Source of the DNA: Hydractinia symbiolongicarpus
Lineage: Eukaryota > Cnidaria > Hydrozoa > Anthoathecata > Hydractiniidae
Direction of reading: 5' to 3'
Assembly: GCF_029227915.1 (NCBI RefSeq)
Contig: NC_079886.1
Span: forward strand, 13,199,001 to 13,263,000
Length of the DNA stretch: 64,000 nt
This document shows positions 23,501 to 33,644 of this stretch, piece by piece; position 1 is the stretch's first letter, and every line of letters starts with the position of its first letter. The position numbers were made by a program, and so were the translations under genes. The notes beneath the pieces are model-generated. The model worked only from the letters and a program-made list of their open reading frames with translations, did not search any database and was not told where the DNA came from.

Positions 23501-24378
23501 ACTTTCTATTGCTCAGGAAGCTGATAATATTCGACCAACATTGAATTCTGAACAATTGGAGGCAGCTGACTCAATAATTAATGCTGTTGTAAATGTTCAT
23601 AACAACACACCCCAAAATAACCGTTTATTTTTTCTTGATGGCCCTGGTGGAACAGGAAAAAACATGTACGTATAATTACATCATAAAGGAGTTAAAGCGT
23701 AGAGGCATGAAATTTGGTACGTCTGCTTGGACTGGCATTGCAGCAACACATTTAGATGGAGGAAGGACTGTTCACAGTCTTTTCAAGCTACTTGTACCAA
23801 TTCTAGAGACAAGTACATGCAATGTCCCTCCTACCAGCAAGCATGCCACTTTCCTAATGCAACAAGATCTATACATATTTGATGAAGCATCAATGAAAAT
23901 ATGCCCTTCAAGCTACCGAGGGCATGTTTAAGGATATATCTAATGTTGACACCCTTTTTGGAGGAAAGGTCATTCTTCTAGGTGACTTTCGACAAATTTT
24001 GCCAGTTGTAAAAAGAGCCAGACCTGCTGAATTTGTAGAAACATGACTTAAAAGCTCTCATATTTGGCCCATGGTTCAGGTATTCAAGCTTGCAAATAAT
24101 ATGAGAGCTGGGCAGAATCAGCACATATTTTCAAGCTGGTTGTTACAACTTGGCAATGGCACTCTACCTGCAAAAGAATCAGCACCATTTAGAAATAGCA
24201 TTGAAATACCAGATACTTGCATCATACGTGAGCAGGATGAGCAATCACATATTGATGTAGTATTTGGAGATAAAACATTGATGACTTTGCAAGTAGAGTT
24301 ATTCTGACTCCCACAAACGATGTTGCCCTTGAGATTCCAGGGCAAGTAGTAGCATATAACAGTGCTGACTCTGTTGTG
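20521..24378 (+). pseudogene. Helitron Rep/helicase, disrupted and truncated
   Basis: Domain order: an N-terminal region with a poly-Pro tract caused by a C run (20672-20684), a Cys-rich segment CLHCQALKF...FKCCQSGK (20936-21000), and FASFGADL, CFRICGQLHHR, SPNLDPMVYP. Then LTFTCNPKWPEI, the HUH motif in GLPHCHMLIN (about 22257-22287), ELDNRWIVPYNPYL and the tyrosine helix KYLYKYVYKGHD (about 22645-22680). The helicase Walker A, GGPGGTGK, lies at about 23640-23665. A frameshift follows immediately, and the reading continues KELKRRGMKFGTSAWTGIAA, the Walker B-like FDEAS and GDFRQILPVVKRARP. The last recognisable block is ILTPTNDVALEI (about 24300-24335); motifs beyond it are lost. Breaks occur near 20640, 21680, 22070, 22300, 22490, 22865, 23665 and 23900. 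The family joins a relaxase to a PIF1-like 5'-3' helicase. Confidence 0.9.
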
Positions 24379-24827
24379 GCATGCTTTTTTTGTTTTCCTA
24401 TATACTTAAGTTTTTCATTAAATTTTACTGTAGAAGATACCAGATCAGTTAACATTTTACAACAAATAATATTGTCTCTTTTGTGTGCCCTTAAAGCGTA
24501 CCTTTTGTGAACAATCTGATTTTTAATATTTTTGTATTCCGTCATAAAGTTTATATTTATTTTTAGATTGTAGCATGCTTTGTAAATTATTTCTTGCTTG
24601 CTGAGATAAACCATTGCCTAAAAGGTAGGGCAATAATAGCATGTTAAAAATCAAGGTGAATACAAGGAATGTAAGTTTTATTAAATTTGTGTTCCTCTTC
24701 GCTACCAGTATGTGTCATCCCTAAATGAAAATAACTACTTCTTCTCTAATAAGCTATAATTGAGTTTACACAAGGAAAAAGATTATTTTCACAAAAAACC
24801 TTAAAATACAAACAATTTAAACACAAA
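24379..24827. other. Non-coding segment between helicase remnant and foldback
   Basis: AT-rich sequence with no homology I can see to the helicase C-terminus. A weak repeat of GTGGCATGCTTT (24376) as GTAGCATGCTTT (24571) may mark a duplication or deletion boundary. Confidence 0.4.
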
Positions 24828-25604
24828 TGTGTATGTAATGTAAAAAAAATTAGCAAAGGCGCTATTCTCGTGGTAATCCCTTACATGTTTCCGTTTTTTG
24901 AACATGTGACTTTGTGGTTATCATATGTTCGGTTTTTTGTTAATAATCCAATAACATTGGTGATATTGGTGTTAAGTTGTAGATACTAGCTAAATTGCGA
25001 GATCGTCAGTTGATTACTACCGTCATCAGAATTTTTTATGACAACTACAAGACTGAACAATAAAAAATAAAAAATAAATAAATAAAAACGACCCTCAAAC
25101 GGCCCTACCGAAGCAATATATAAGACTGAGAATGGCCATAAAACGACCTCTTACAACAGAAACAAGCACGTAGCAACACTATTCAAAATAACGTTTTTTT
25201 ATTAAATCAAATAAATTTTCATCATGCAGACTAACGATCTCTTCAGTTCAAGCGAATTTGACGCTAGCAACGGAAATGGTGAGTAAAATTTACCTACTTT
25301 ACAACATTTGATACTCCTAGCTAATAGAGAATGCTTGCTAAAGCATGGCCCGCTACCACGAGGAATTATTGATTAGTCCATACCCGGACGGGGCTGAAAA
25401 TTCTGATGACGGTAGTAATCAACTGACGATCTCGCAATTTAGCTAGTATCTACAACTTAACACCAATATCACCAATGTTATTGGATTATTAACAAAAAAC
25501 CGAACATATGATAACCACAAAGTCACATGTTCAAAAAACGGAAACATGTAAGGGATTACCACGAGAATAGCGCCTTTGCTAATTTTTTTTACATTACATA
25601 CACA
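24828..25604. mobile_element. Foldback element with perfect 208-bp inverted arms
   Basis: Left arm 24828-25035 and right arm 25397-25604 are exact inverse complements over all 208 bases when compared row by row. Between them lie 361 bp with a TATATAAG box (25117-25124), a candidate exon starting with ATG at 25224 that reads MQTNDLFSSSEFDASNGN, and a strong splice donor (GTGAGTAAA at 25279). A second open frame starts at 25345 (MARYHEELLISPYPDGAE...) and runs into the right arm to a stop near 25446. No transposase domain is present. No target duplication is obvious; a palindromic TA or similar site could be hidden in the arm ends. Perfect arms imply recent insertion or gene conversion. It interrupts Helitron 2. 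Confidence 0.88.
25117..25124 (+). promoter_or_regulatory. TATA box inside the foldback element
   Basis: TATATAAG stands about 105 bp before the ATG at 25224, in a locally GC-richer setting (ACCCTCAAACGGCCCTACCG just upstream). This is the arrangement of a Pol II core promoter for the short exon that ends in a splice donor. Function is inferred from position only. Confidence 0.45.
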
Positions 25605-26631
25605 GTTGGCAAGAAAAGAATTACGCTATGGCTAACTATTTAGTTCATTTTGGCATACCGTTATAACTAAAACATATCAAAACATTATTGTCAAAAACAG
25701 ATAATCAGTGCTGGTTAGGACCTCATATACAGGTAAGTATTTTTTTTACACTATATATCTGTTATGTTCTTTAAAATTAACTTCCAAGCAAATTATGCTA
25801 TCTTTTTTTTTCTAGGTTGAAGCGCAAAGCCCCATGACTTGCCTTCCCGTGGCGCGCTTTGTTAACTGGATTATTTCCTTTATGTGGAAATAATTCATAA
25901 ACTAAAAGTCAGGGCATAACAATTAAAATTGGCGGTCAATCTTGCTGCCCCCTCTTTCTCACTTTTATGGTTACCAAGACAACAGCTTATTCATTGTTAC
26001 GATGTATCATACACTATACTGTTGAGGTAAGTTCAGCTACGATTTGCAGTGCGTTTGGAATGCTTAAGTTCTATGATCAGGAAATATCTCTGTTCATAAC
26101 CAAAAGCGTTTTTTCGCATCAGACATTAGTTAACTCTTGGCTTTTTGTTTGTTTGTGTTTGTGTTTTTTTGTCTTTATATTGCTATTTCGTACCCTTCAA
26201 TTATACAGAAAGAGAAATATAATAAAGAAATATAATATGAGAGATTTAGTGGATTCTTCCACGGGAATTCGGCTACCTCAATCCCAGTTTTAGCAGATTT
26301 AGCTTTTTACATAACCGTTGTTAGACACCTTCGATTATGTTAGACCTTTTGCATTTTTATTTTATTTTATTTTTATTTTGTTGTTGGACCTGCTTATATT
26401 TTTAAACGTTCTGTATAATGAAGATTGTGAGCAACCTCAATCCCAGGGCTTTTTTTCTCTTTTATTTTTATTTTTTTATTGCATGCTAATTTCTTTGGAC
26501 GTTTTGTTTCAGCGGTTATAGCGGTTATGACTTTTAAAAATTCAAATTACTGTGTTCTATGTTTTTATGTGGCACCCATCATATGGACTCGATGAGAGAT
26601 TCAGTGGATTCTTCCACGGGACTTCGGCTAG

Positions 26632-28661
26632 TCTATATAATAATACGCTTGTGTGAGTAACCATGTGAGTCTACTACACGCAAAGTACGGGTCACTTTCT
26701 TACGACGTGGCGTTACACTAAAACTTACCAAGTTGAAAAAAACGCAAATCAGGGGGTTACTATATAATCATTTTATTCTTCTTTCTTATTACCTTAAAAA
26801 AAAAACTCTATTTTACTGAAAACTTTATTTTATTGAAACTATTTTTTTTTTATTTTTAAGCGTTTTTATTAGTTTTGTTTTTATTTTAAAAGCCCCACGG
26901 AGTGGTTATAAATATAATAAATTAATTTTACCCCCGGATTAATGTGCACGCCGTATCTAGTGCACGCCGTATCTAACGGAAACAAGTTGTTTATTAATTG
27001 AAAAAAGAAAAGCGGAGCGAAGAAGGTTGTCTGTTTTTCAAAGTAATTCTGGAAAAAGTTATTTCAAACAATCTTTACTCATCATGAGGTTAGATTTAAA
27101 GCTTATATTTGTTTTTCTATATTTTCCATTTTTGTGTTCTGGGACCGAGGTTTCTTCCTTTTATAGAAATTTTATTGGATTCGAATATGAATGTAATTCG
27201 AATCTGAAATGTAAAAAACAAACTGTTGTGTTGTTGTCGAACGAAGTTTGTGTTGTAGTTAGAAATATTTCTAACGTACGATGATTTAACATCACAAAGA
27301 GAACTGATTGGAAATGTTTTAGGCAATGTTATGCATCTTCAATTCGTTCTCTTTGGGATGAAACGAAGTTTAGTATTCGAAGTAAAAAACTGATTGGAGT
27401 TTTATAAGAGAACGCTAGCAAGCTACATACTGAGAAGTAAAAGAAAAGCAGGTGCGTTGTTTAGATTATTTAGTAGAGAAATGAACTTGGGTGTATGACG
27501 AGTTTATAGCCGTTTCTTTCAGAGCTAAATTTTCCTTAAATATTAAGTTTGTTGCTGTGTCTTGAGCCGGAAAATATTTTCTTTAAGCACTTATTTTGTA
27601 AGAACATACTCTGAAAAATGGGTCAGAAGTTTAGAATATCCTAAAATATGTCTAAGCTTAATAGTTTGTTTAAATATGAACATTTGTATGACGCACAAAA
27701 TTGATTAGAAGTTTACTTTTTTATTGTATATCAAACGAACTGAACTTTTTTTGTCAAAGCAATGGGCCGTTACATGTAGTAGAATTACCATTAGCTAGCT
27801 ATAGTAACTTATAGCATGCTTTTTTTTCATTAAGGCATTATATATTTTCAGGCAATAGTCATGTTAAAAACATATTGAGAAAAATGAGGATAGCATTTGT
27901 CAAAAAATTTAAGAACATCGAGGCTCGAAAATTCTTATAAAAACAGCGTGCAGAATTTACATAAACTGTTCTTAACACTATAACCTAAATTTAAATTAAT
28001 GTTTACATCTGTTACGTTACGATCGTTTGAAATATATTCGATTCTTAAATTCGAAGACGCTGCATTGTTATGTTCTTTGATTTTATGCGTGACTTTCTTG
28101 ATTATAAGTTTGGGTCTGTAAGGCAAACTTCTTTTAATATTTTGGATTGAAATATTTCGGTAGATATACAATATACCAAACGATTCAAGTTTTTATATTT
28201 CTCTTTTATGTATTTCCAACTATTAATTTCTTATATTTTGAGTAAAATTTTGAAAGGTTTGCCGTATGCAATAGACTGAATAGCTTATTTTGTATGACTT
28301 ACAAAAAATGTTGGATTTTCTTTTATGCTTGGTATCCTTTTTTCCCTGGTGTAATTCTGGAATGGCAAAGCAAGTATAAAGTTTCAGCGTATTTCGCTTT
28401 TTACGTAACGGTTGTTAGACACCTTTGATTTTTTTGGGCATTTTCCATTTTTATTTCATAATTTTTTATTATTTTTTTGTTGGACATGCTTATATTTTTA
28501 GACGTTTTGTTTCAGCGGTTATACACATAGAATAATGCAGATTGTGAGCAACCTCGACCCCAGGGCTTTTTTTCTCTTTTTGCCACCCCGTTATAAAAGA
28601 GACAATGAGTCTGGGGTCGAGGTTAAAATGTTAGTTTTGAAAATTCAAATTACTGAGTTCT
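26632..28661 (+). mobile_element. Helitron 3 (no Rep gene, 3' end lost)
   Basis: It starts TCTATATAATAATACGC at 26632 with no gap from Helitron 2 and repeats the first 100 or so bases of the Helitron 2 leader. From 28186 to 28661 it carries the same 3' tail as Helitron 1, including the 13-bp perfect long-range stem AACCTCGACCCCA / TGGGGTCGAGGTT (28549-28624). The tail stops at ATTACTGAGTTCTATG, before the terminal hairpin and CTAG. The roughly 1.2-kb interior lacks Rep/helicase sequence and holds a short ORF (27084-27284). A duplicated GTGCACGCCGTATCTA lies at 26943-26975. Confidence 0.7.
27084..27284 (+). CDS. Possible small secreted peptide ORF within Helitron 3
   Basis: From the Met at 27084 the 66-residue frame starts MRLDLKLIFVFLYFPFLCSG, which looks like a signal peptide: a basic/charged start, a hydrophobic core and a small residue before the likely cut. 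A short Cys-containing region follows (ECNSNLKCKK). An in-frame upstream Met at 27027 would place the hydrophobic stretch internally. I recognise no family. It sits where a gene-capturing Helitron would carry cargo, but it could equally be chance in AT-rich DNA. Confidence 0.25.
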   Translation: MRLDLKLIFVFLYFPFLCSGTEVSSFYRNFIGFEYECNSNLKCKKQTVVLLSNEVCVVVRNISNVR

Positions 28662-29000
28662 ATGGGATTTAATTGGAAAGATATCACTACAATGTTGTGT
28701 GTGTCGCGGTGGACAGTAGCCAGGAGAGTGAATGAATTGGGTATATCTGAACGTACAGGATATTCTAATATATCGGATTTTCAACTCGAAACTGTTCTGA
28801 ACGAATTTAAAGAAATCCAAGGTTGCTTTGTAAGACGATCCTTGGCTATTGGCTACCTGAGATATAAGGGTCTACGTGTTCAACAGAGAAGAGTAACTGA
28901 AAAATTGCGTAAAAAAATAAAATTCTGTCAGAAAACCTTTCGTGTATATATAACATTTTGGACAAAAATTTATATTAAAAAAGTATTTGAGACAATGTAA
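28662..29000 (+). pseudogene. Fragment of rve-integrase-like protein (N-terminal HTH part)
   Basis: The frame begins GFNWKDITTMLCVSRWTVAR, an HTH region. It continues QLETVLNEFKEIQGCFVRRS, RSLAIGYLRYKGLRVQQRRV and VTEKLRK, resembling the N-terminal half of the DDE (rve) integrase-like proteins common in cnidarian and fish genomes. The following integrase core (expected to start with a YxVxxPNxLWHxD-type motif) is absent after about 28915, where composition changes. The junction with the Helitron 3 tail is abrupt at 28661, so it is a truncated fragment brought next to, or captured by, the Helitron. Confidence 0.6.
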
Positions 29001-29469
29001 ATGTATTTCTTCGGTTCTGATAATCGGTCGTAATGCTACGAGCTGTGTTAGAGATAACGTCTTAAGTCCTTCTATATAAATAGTTTGATTGCCTTGAAGA
29101 ATTTTGGCTATTCAATTCTTCTCGAATAATTCTCTTTACACAATCTTCCCTAACGCCAGATGTGTTAGGAGATTCGGTCATGTTGTTCAACTAGAGGGAA
29201 GCGTGGCTCTTCGACAAAAGTCGACTTTGGTCTCGGTTTGTTACATTGTGTATTTACAGGACCAGATTTACCGCTAGAAAAAGCTAAAAATAATTTTTCT
29301 TTTATGAATATTTCTAGCATGACAGAAACTTTTTTTATTACAAAAGTTTTTTCGTGCATGCAAAAATGTATCACTTTAGCGAAAGAATTTCTTTCTACCA
29401 TGTAAGAATTTACTCTATTAATAAATAATTGAGCTTGCATATGAAAATATGAATTTTGCTACATATAAT
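29001..29469. other. No recognisable feature
   Basis: AT-rich sequence after the integrase fragment. A minus frame (29440-29165) includes a short basic stretch but matches nothing I know. Confidence 0.4.
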
Positions 29470-29990
29470 CAACCATAATTACAATGCACCTAAAACTTTG
29501 AGGTCAAATAACTTGGAAACAAGGTGGTGACGTCAATGATTTTTCACCACGTGGGTAACTAGGGGCGACCTGGGAATAATTTGGGTAAGTTTCCCAAACC
29601 TGGGTCCCCGAATCCGTTTTGGAATGAACGGGTTGATGACGTCATTAGAAAATCTTCAAACTCTAAATATCTCAGCAACCGTTTGTCAAAAGTACATGAT
29701 CCTATACATTTTCTAGATCAGCGTTTCAAGATCTATATGATGAAGGCAACAGGCATACAAGTTTCTAAAAAGTATTTTTAGGTTTCGACGGGCCGTCAGT
29801 AAAATTTTCAAACCCTTATATCTCATTAACCGCTCATTAAAAGCACATGATCCTATACATTTTACTTGATCAGCGCTTTAAGCTCTACACAATAGAGGCA
29901 ACGTGAAAACAAGCTTCTGAATTACTTTTGTGGATGGGTTGCTGACGTCATCAAATTTCAAAAAACGCTTCTTTTTCATTGTACCCAAAA
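29470..29990 (+). mobile_element. Helitron interior fragment (short family)
   Basis: The segment repeats words of the roughly 730-bp Helitrons at 44.8 and 56.5 kb in the same order: ACAATGCACCTAAAACTTTG, GGTGGTGACGTCAATG, CCACGTGGGTAACTAGGG, CCTGGGTCCCCGAATCCG and GATCAGCGTTTCAAGATCTA. Neither the TC start nor the CTAG end is present, so both ends are lost. Confidence 0.75.
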
Positions 29991-31365
29991 TCCTACAGGA
30001 TACACTTTCTTGTTAGAATAATTTTTTAGGAGCAATGAGCCTGGAAAATGGTTAAAAAATAACTATAAGAACAATTTCAGGCTGAAAAAGTAACTAAAGC
30101 TAAAAACCCATTAACAAGCTTTTAGAATAAAAATTGCGCTGAAAGTTAAGGAATTCACTAAAAGTGTGCCAATTTAGTGACAAAAATAAAGACATCCTTT
30201 AATTTCAAGAAACCAGTTTTTAAAGACTCCATTGTAATCAAAATCTGCACTTGCTTAGCCTTAGGTTGATATTACTACAAAAGATATCTGCCATAAAATA
30301 TTTGGTGGTCTACTAGAGATACATTTTTAAAAACTGGTTTCTACATAAGAAAACGTAACTGTTTGTAAAATCTTCCAACTTGATTTTCCTTTTAATAGGG
30401 CAATACTGGAAAACCCGGATCCAGGAAAGGCACATAAATCTATAGAACCCAGGAGCCAGGATTCTAGATGAGGGACCCAAGATTCTAGAGGAGGAACCAG
30501 GACCTAAGATCAAATAGAAGGACTCAAGAACCAAAGGGAGAACCCAGGAATCTGAAGGAGGACCCAGGAATGTAAAGGACCCAGCACACGAGACACTCAG
30601 GAAGACCCATTTCAATTAACACATAACAGAAAAATCTTAGTAATTTTAACAACAAAAATACAGGTGTAGTTCCCATTGGTTCACCAATTTAGCCCATAGC
30701 ATTAATAGTACGATTCATTACAACTTAGTATGGTTTGGAGTTCTCAACTAAAGGAAAATGATACCTTTCTTAAGATTCCTTTTTCTACCAGAATCATTCT
30801 GGAACTTTTTGTGCAACCACAAGCTAAACAAAAACGTTTGACATAGTAAATTGTCATTTCTATCGGATCTTTTTCAGACACTGATTAATTTGATAAGGCA
30901 ATGGTGATAAAACAATCCATTTTATTATTTGGTCCATTATCACACGATCATAAAATCTATATTTCTTTCTTCTTGAACATTAACTCTTAATTTTAGGAAA
31001 ACGAGAGCAATGTTCCACGGATTTTGCTTTATCACCATTAAACAAAAACTTTCAGTCAATTAATTTGCAATATTGCAAAAACTGTAAACATTTAACTATG
31101 CAATTCTTTCTTGTAGTAAAAATACAGTGGGTATAATGTGAAAAAATAGCTAGCTAGCTAGCTCAATAAGAATGCTTTTCATTCTATTCCAAACAACATT
31201 ACCATGCTTAATGTTTTAACCACAATTTTTTCAAATCATTTACAGACGTAATTGTACCTTTCATCCTCCTAGATTGTACACAATATCCAATTGTCACAAT
31301 AGCCAATCAACATTCTCGGCGATATATACTGACCGTAATCCTACCCGTTGCGACTCAGCGCTGCT
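29991..31365. other. Gene-poor stretch, including a degenerate GGACCCAGGAA repeat
   Basis: Purine-rich degenerate repeats (GGACCCAGGAAT, GGATTCTAGA, about 18-24 bp apart) occupy roughly 30428-30602. A TAGC microsatellite is at 31149-31162. This lies downstream of the last identified ankyrin exon, so undetected 3' exons of that gene may be here. I found no further ankyrin-like exon with matching splice phase. Confidence 0.5.
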
Positions 31366-31432
31366 TGAGTGAGATTCAAACTGAATAAATTCTTAGTTGT
31401 GTATCCTGGCCACTTTACCATTGAGGAGACAT
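31366..31432 (-). repeat. tRNA-like SINE head (minus strand)
   Basis: On the minus strand an A-box-like TGGTAAAGTGG (about 31411-31425) is followed about 33 bp later by a B-box-like GTTTGAATCTC (about 31371-31382). This spacing and wording fit a Pol III promoter of a tRNA-derived SINE. It lies within 20 bp of the donor of the last ankyrin exon. It does not fold as a complete functional tRNA by eye. Confidence 0.5.
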
Positions 31433-31442
31433 GCGTTCTTAC

Positions 31443-31495
31443 CTGCAAATAATGGCCATATTTTGTCAGAGACAGAAGCGAAATCAGCTGGAGTT
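31443..31495 (-). CDS. Ankyrin-repeat gene, exon 4 of those found
   Basis: A 53-nt exon read from 31495 to 31443. The acceptor is TATGTTTCAG before 31495 and the donor is CAG/GTAAGA after 31443. It completes an Arg codon begun in the previous exon, then reads TPADFASVSDKIWPLFA and leaves one base of the next codon. TPADFA is the end of an ankyrin repeat (cf. the usual KTPLDLA). The following exon was not found. The consistent phase with the three upstream exons is the main evidence. Confidence 0.72.
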
Positions 31496-31604
31496 CTGAA
31501 ACATAAGAAACAATGTCTAATTAATTAATGCATATCAATAATATTAAGCGTAAATTGTATAGCATTGAACGAACTGCGTCTGCAAGTTGTCAACAAATGT
31601 GTAC
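31496..31604. other. Short intron of the ankyrin gene
   Basis: 109-bp AT-rich intron between exons 3 and 4, with GTACAC donor and TTTCAG acceptor on the minus strand. A similar short intron of 112 bp (31664-31775) separates exons 2 and 3. Confidence 0.65.
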
Positions 31605-31663
31605 CTTTCCCCAAAGTCTTTAGAATAAGGATTTGCATTATGCTCCAACAAAAACATTATAAT
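31605..31663 (-). CDS. Ankyrin-repeat gene, exon 3 of those found
   Basis: A 59-nt exon read from 31663 to 31605, with acceptor TTGTTTAG and donor AAAG/GTACAC. It enters in phase 0 and reads IIMFLLEHNANPYSKDFGE plus two bases of an Arg codon. This is the second helix and loop of an ankyrin repeat (LLEHGANP consensus). It follows the exon 31846-31776 without loss of frame. Confidence 0.75.
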
Positions 31664-31775
31664 CTAAACAATAAAAATCATACAAAATTATGTCACACTC
31701 TCAACAGAATTTCTCGGAAACACACTATAGCACTGTTTAAACACTGATATATGTTGCTTCTAGAAACTTTTTCAC

Positions 31776-31846
31776 CTTCCCGTTTTCTTGAAATGCTGCT
31801 GCATGTAGTGGTGTCCATAATGTGTCAGCATTTTTATGATTGACAT
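31776..31846 (-). CDS. Ankyrin-repeat gene, exon 2 of those found
   Basis: A 71-nt exon read from 31846 to 31776, with acceptor AATTCTTAG and donor GGGAAG/GTGAAA. With the one base carried over from the exon at 38641 it forms exactly 24 codons: DVNHKNADTLWTPLHAAAFQ then ENGK. TPLHAAAF is the hallmark of the ankyrin helix 1. It is separated from the upstream exon by about 6.8 kb of TE-filled intron. Confidence 0.82.
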
Positions 31847-32280
31847 CTAAGAATTTAAAAAACATGATTCAATGTTTTTGAGACGGATCATTAATCGCAT
31901 ATTCTATTTTTTTCATTTTACTCCTTTAAGTTATGTTAACATGAGTTATGGCTAATAGATGTCGGTATCTAAACTTTGTTACCAGGGCACGTATAGAAGT
32001 CTAAGCAGAATTCATAGTATTTTTACAATTAGTAAGTTTTTATTGTTTATTTAATAATTAAGTAACATTTTGTCACACAAACTACAATTGTTAATGAAAA
32101 AAAATTTTTAATTATAGTCTACGTAATGGCATAGAACAACATAATATTCCTAATAACAATATTCCTACATTAACGTCGGAAGCTGAGTGTTTTATTGAAA
32201 CAGGCCCCTGCCCCTGGTAAGGTCATATTTTTGCTTCACTTTGAATCATCTGCCTTATTTGCACGGAGTGCAATTTTCTT
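31847..32280. other. Intronic AT-rich DNA
   Basis: The downstream end of the long ankyrin intron. Nothing recognisable other than the acceptor just before 31846. Confidence 0.4.
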
Positions 32281-32282
32281 GT

Positions 32283-32385
32283 GACATGTGCAGGAACGCT
32301 CTGTGTGAACCAAAAAATTTTCATGCCGGCATGAAATTTCATGCCGGCATGAGTTTCATGTCGGGTACGTGTAAACAGCCCCTAA
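32283..32385 (-). mobile_element. Partial MITE with CATGCCGGCATG palindromes
   Basis: This 100-bp piece is the inverse of the left part of the element at 33645-34113: GTAAACAGCCCC end, CATGTCGGGTACGTG and the doubled palindrome TTTCATGCCGGCATGAAA. It shows that the family is repeated within the same intron in opposite orientation. The other end is lost. Confidence 0.7.
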
Positions 32386-33008
32386 GTGGTTTAAAATTTG
32401 AATTGACTGGGTTCGTTTTCTTTTGCGGCTAAAATTGACACGGCAAACAAAAAAATGCTGAAAATGGTGATATCAATAGACCATTTCTATGCGACGTAAT
32501 GTTCTGATTTTGAGTTAATAACAATGCAAACAATAGACCACAAAAGTTGAATCTATGAATTTTAATAATAGCAAGAATGTGTGCGCATGAGTAAAAAAGT
32601 GTCGCAAAGTAGCGTAAACTTTGTAAACATTGGCATCTATATGGTGGTACATTTTATGTTTCTTTTTTGTCACCTAATCCAAAATTTCGACAAAAAATGA
32701 TGGCGACAACAAAATGTTGATATTTTCCCACCCAAATCGTTTTAGGCCAATATTGGTCCAATCAAAAAATGTTTCTGTTTCGAAAAGATTGACGAAAAGT
32801 ATGATAGTGGCGTAAAAATGCTTTTTCTTCACCTAGTCCATAATTAGATTAAATATTAAAAGTGCTTCAAGACTATTTTAGGTCAAATTTGTAGATATTT
32901 CATATTTTTACGGCTAAACTGGGCCAGGAATTAAATTTTTTAACTGCAAAGGCATCTCATATTAAATATTAAGTGAATATTGAGAAAAAGTTAAAATATT
33001 AATTTTTC
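32386..33008. other. Intronic AT-rich DNA
   Basis: No recognisable feature. Part of the long ankyrin intron. Confidence 0.4.
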
Positions 33009-33215
33009 AACAAGTCGATTAAGCCTGTGGAAAACCCACTTAGAAGAACAATTAAAAAGGTCTGTTTTATGAAGTTTAATGACGTTCATATAATACATAA
33101 AAAACTTTTGAGAAATTGGTATACCCGTTGCCTCTATTGTCTAGAGCTAGTAACACTGATTTAAAAAATCTATACGATCATGATCATGATACGATCATAC
33201 AGAAGGAGAAACAAC
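33009..33215 (-). mobile_element. Helitron 3' fragment with altered terminus
   Basis: On the minus strand the 3' end reads GTGGGTTTTCCACAGGCTTA and then ATCGACTTG at 33009-33017, i.e. CTTG in place of CTAG. Interior words (GACGTCA-like, TGTAGAG-like) resemble the short Helitron family. The 5' end is missing beyond about 33215, next to an ATGATCATGATC repeat. Confidence 0.5.
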
Positions 33216-33644
33216 CCTCTTGATTCTATTGAAACACTTTCTAGCATGTGTCTGTATAGAAACTTAAATTCAAACTTTGGCGGTTTTGTGAATAAATTAT
33301 TCGAAAATTGAAATACGCGGTTATGATTGGCTTTGAGTAAACAATTACAGTATTCTCTGGTTGGTTAATTTCTAAATGAAAAAGTTGGTTACTAAAGTAA
33401 TAACTTTTCAAAATTAAAAAATTATACATAAATTTTTTTTTAAACGAGCTATTAATCACTTCTGCAATTTTTTCTCAAAGCCATTTTTTTAAAAAAACTA
33501 AACTTTTGATTACATGTTTTTGTTACTTTTTCTTCTAAACGTTTTTGATCTTTGTTGAGCGACTTTCAGAGATAAAACACGTGCAAACTGCAACAAAATA
33601 TCACCTCACTGTGAGCATGTTTCTTTGAAAACAAACATTAAGAG

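Larger units (their letters stand above)
19836..26631 (+). mobile_element. Helitron 2, directly abutting Helitrons 1 and 3
   Basis: It begins TCTATATAATAATACGC at 19836, immediately after the CTAG of Helitron 1. It ends CTAG at 26628-26631 after the hairpin GTGGATTCTTCCAC, with Helitron 3 starting at 26632. The 685-bp 5' leader (19836-20520) has the GTGTGAGTAACCATGTGAGT block shared with Helitron 3. The coding part is 20521-24378. The rest includes a foldback insertion (24828-25604), an extra internal copy of the 3' hairpin ending CTAC (about 26249-26275), and the 3' tail. An intron-like segment (GTAAGTATT ... TTTCTAG, about 25732-25816) follows the foldback. Confidence 0.88.

Noticed and set aside
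25967-26293. 108-codon plus frame before the Helitron 2 end
   Set aside because: It crosses the internal copy of the Helitron hairpin and has a hydrophobic low-complexity centre; probably not a gene.
30313-30615. 100-codon minus frame
   Set aside because: It translates the GGACCCAGGAA degenerate repeat; no family resemblance.
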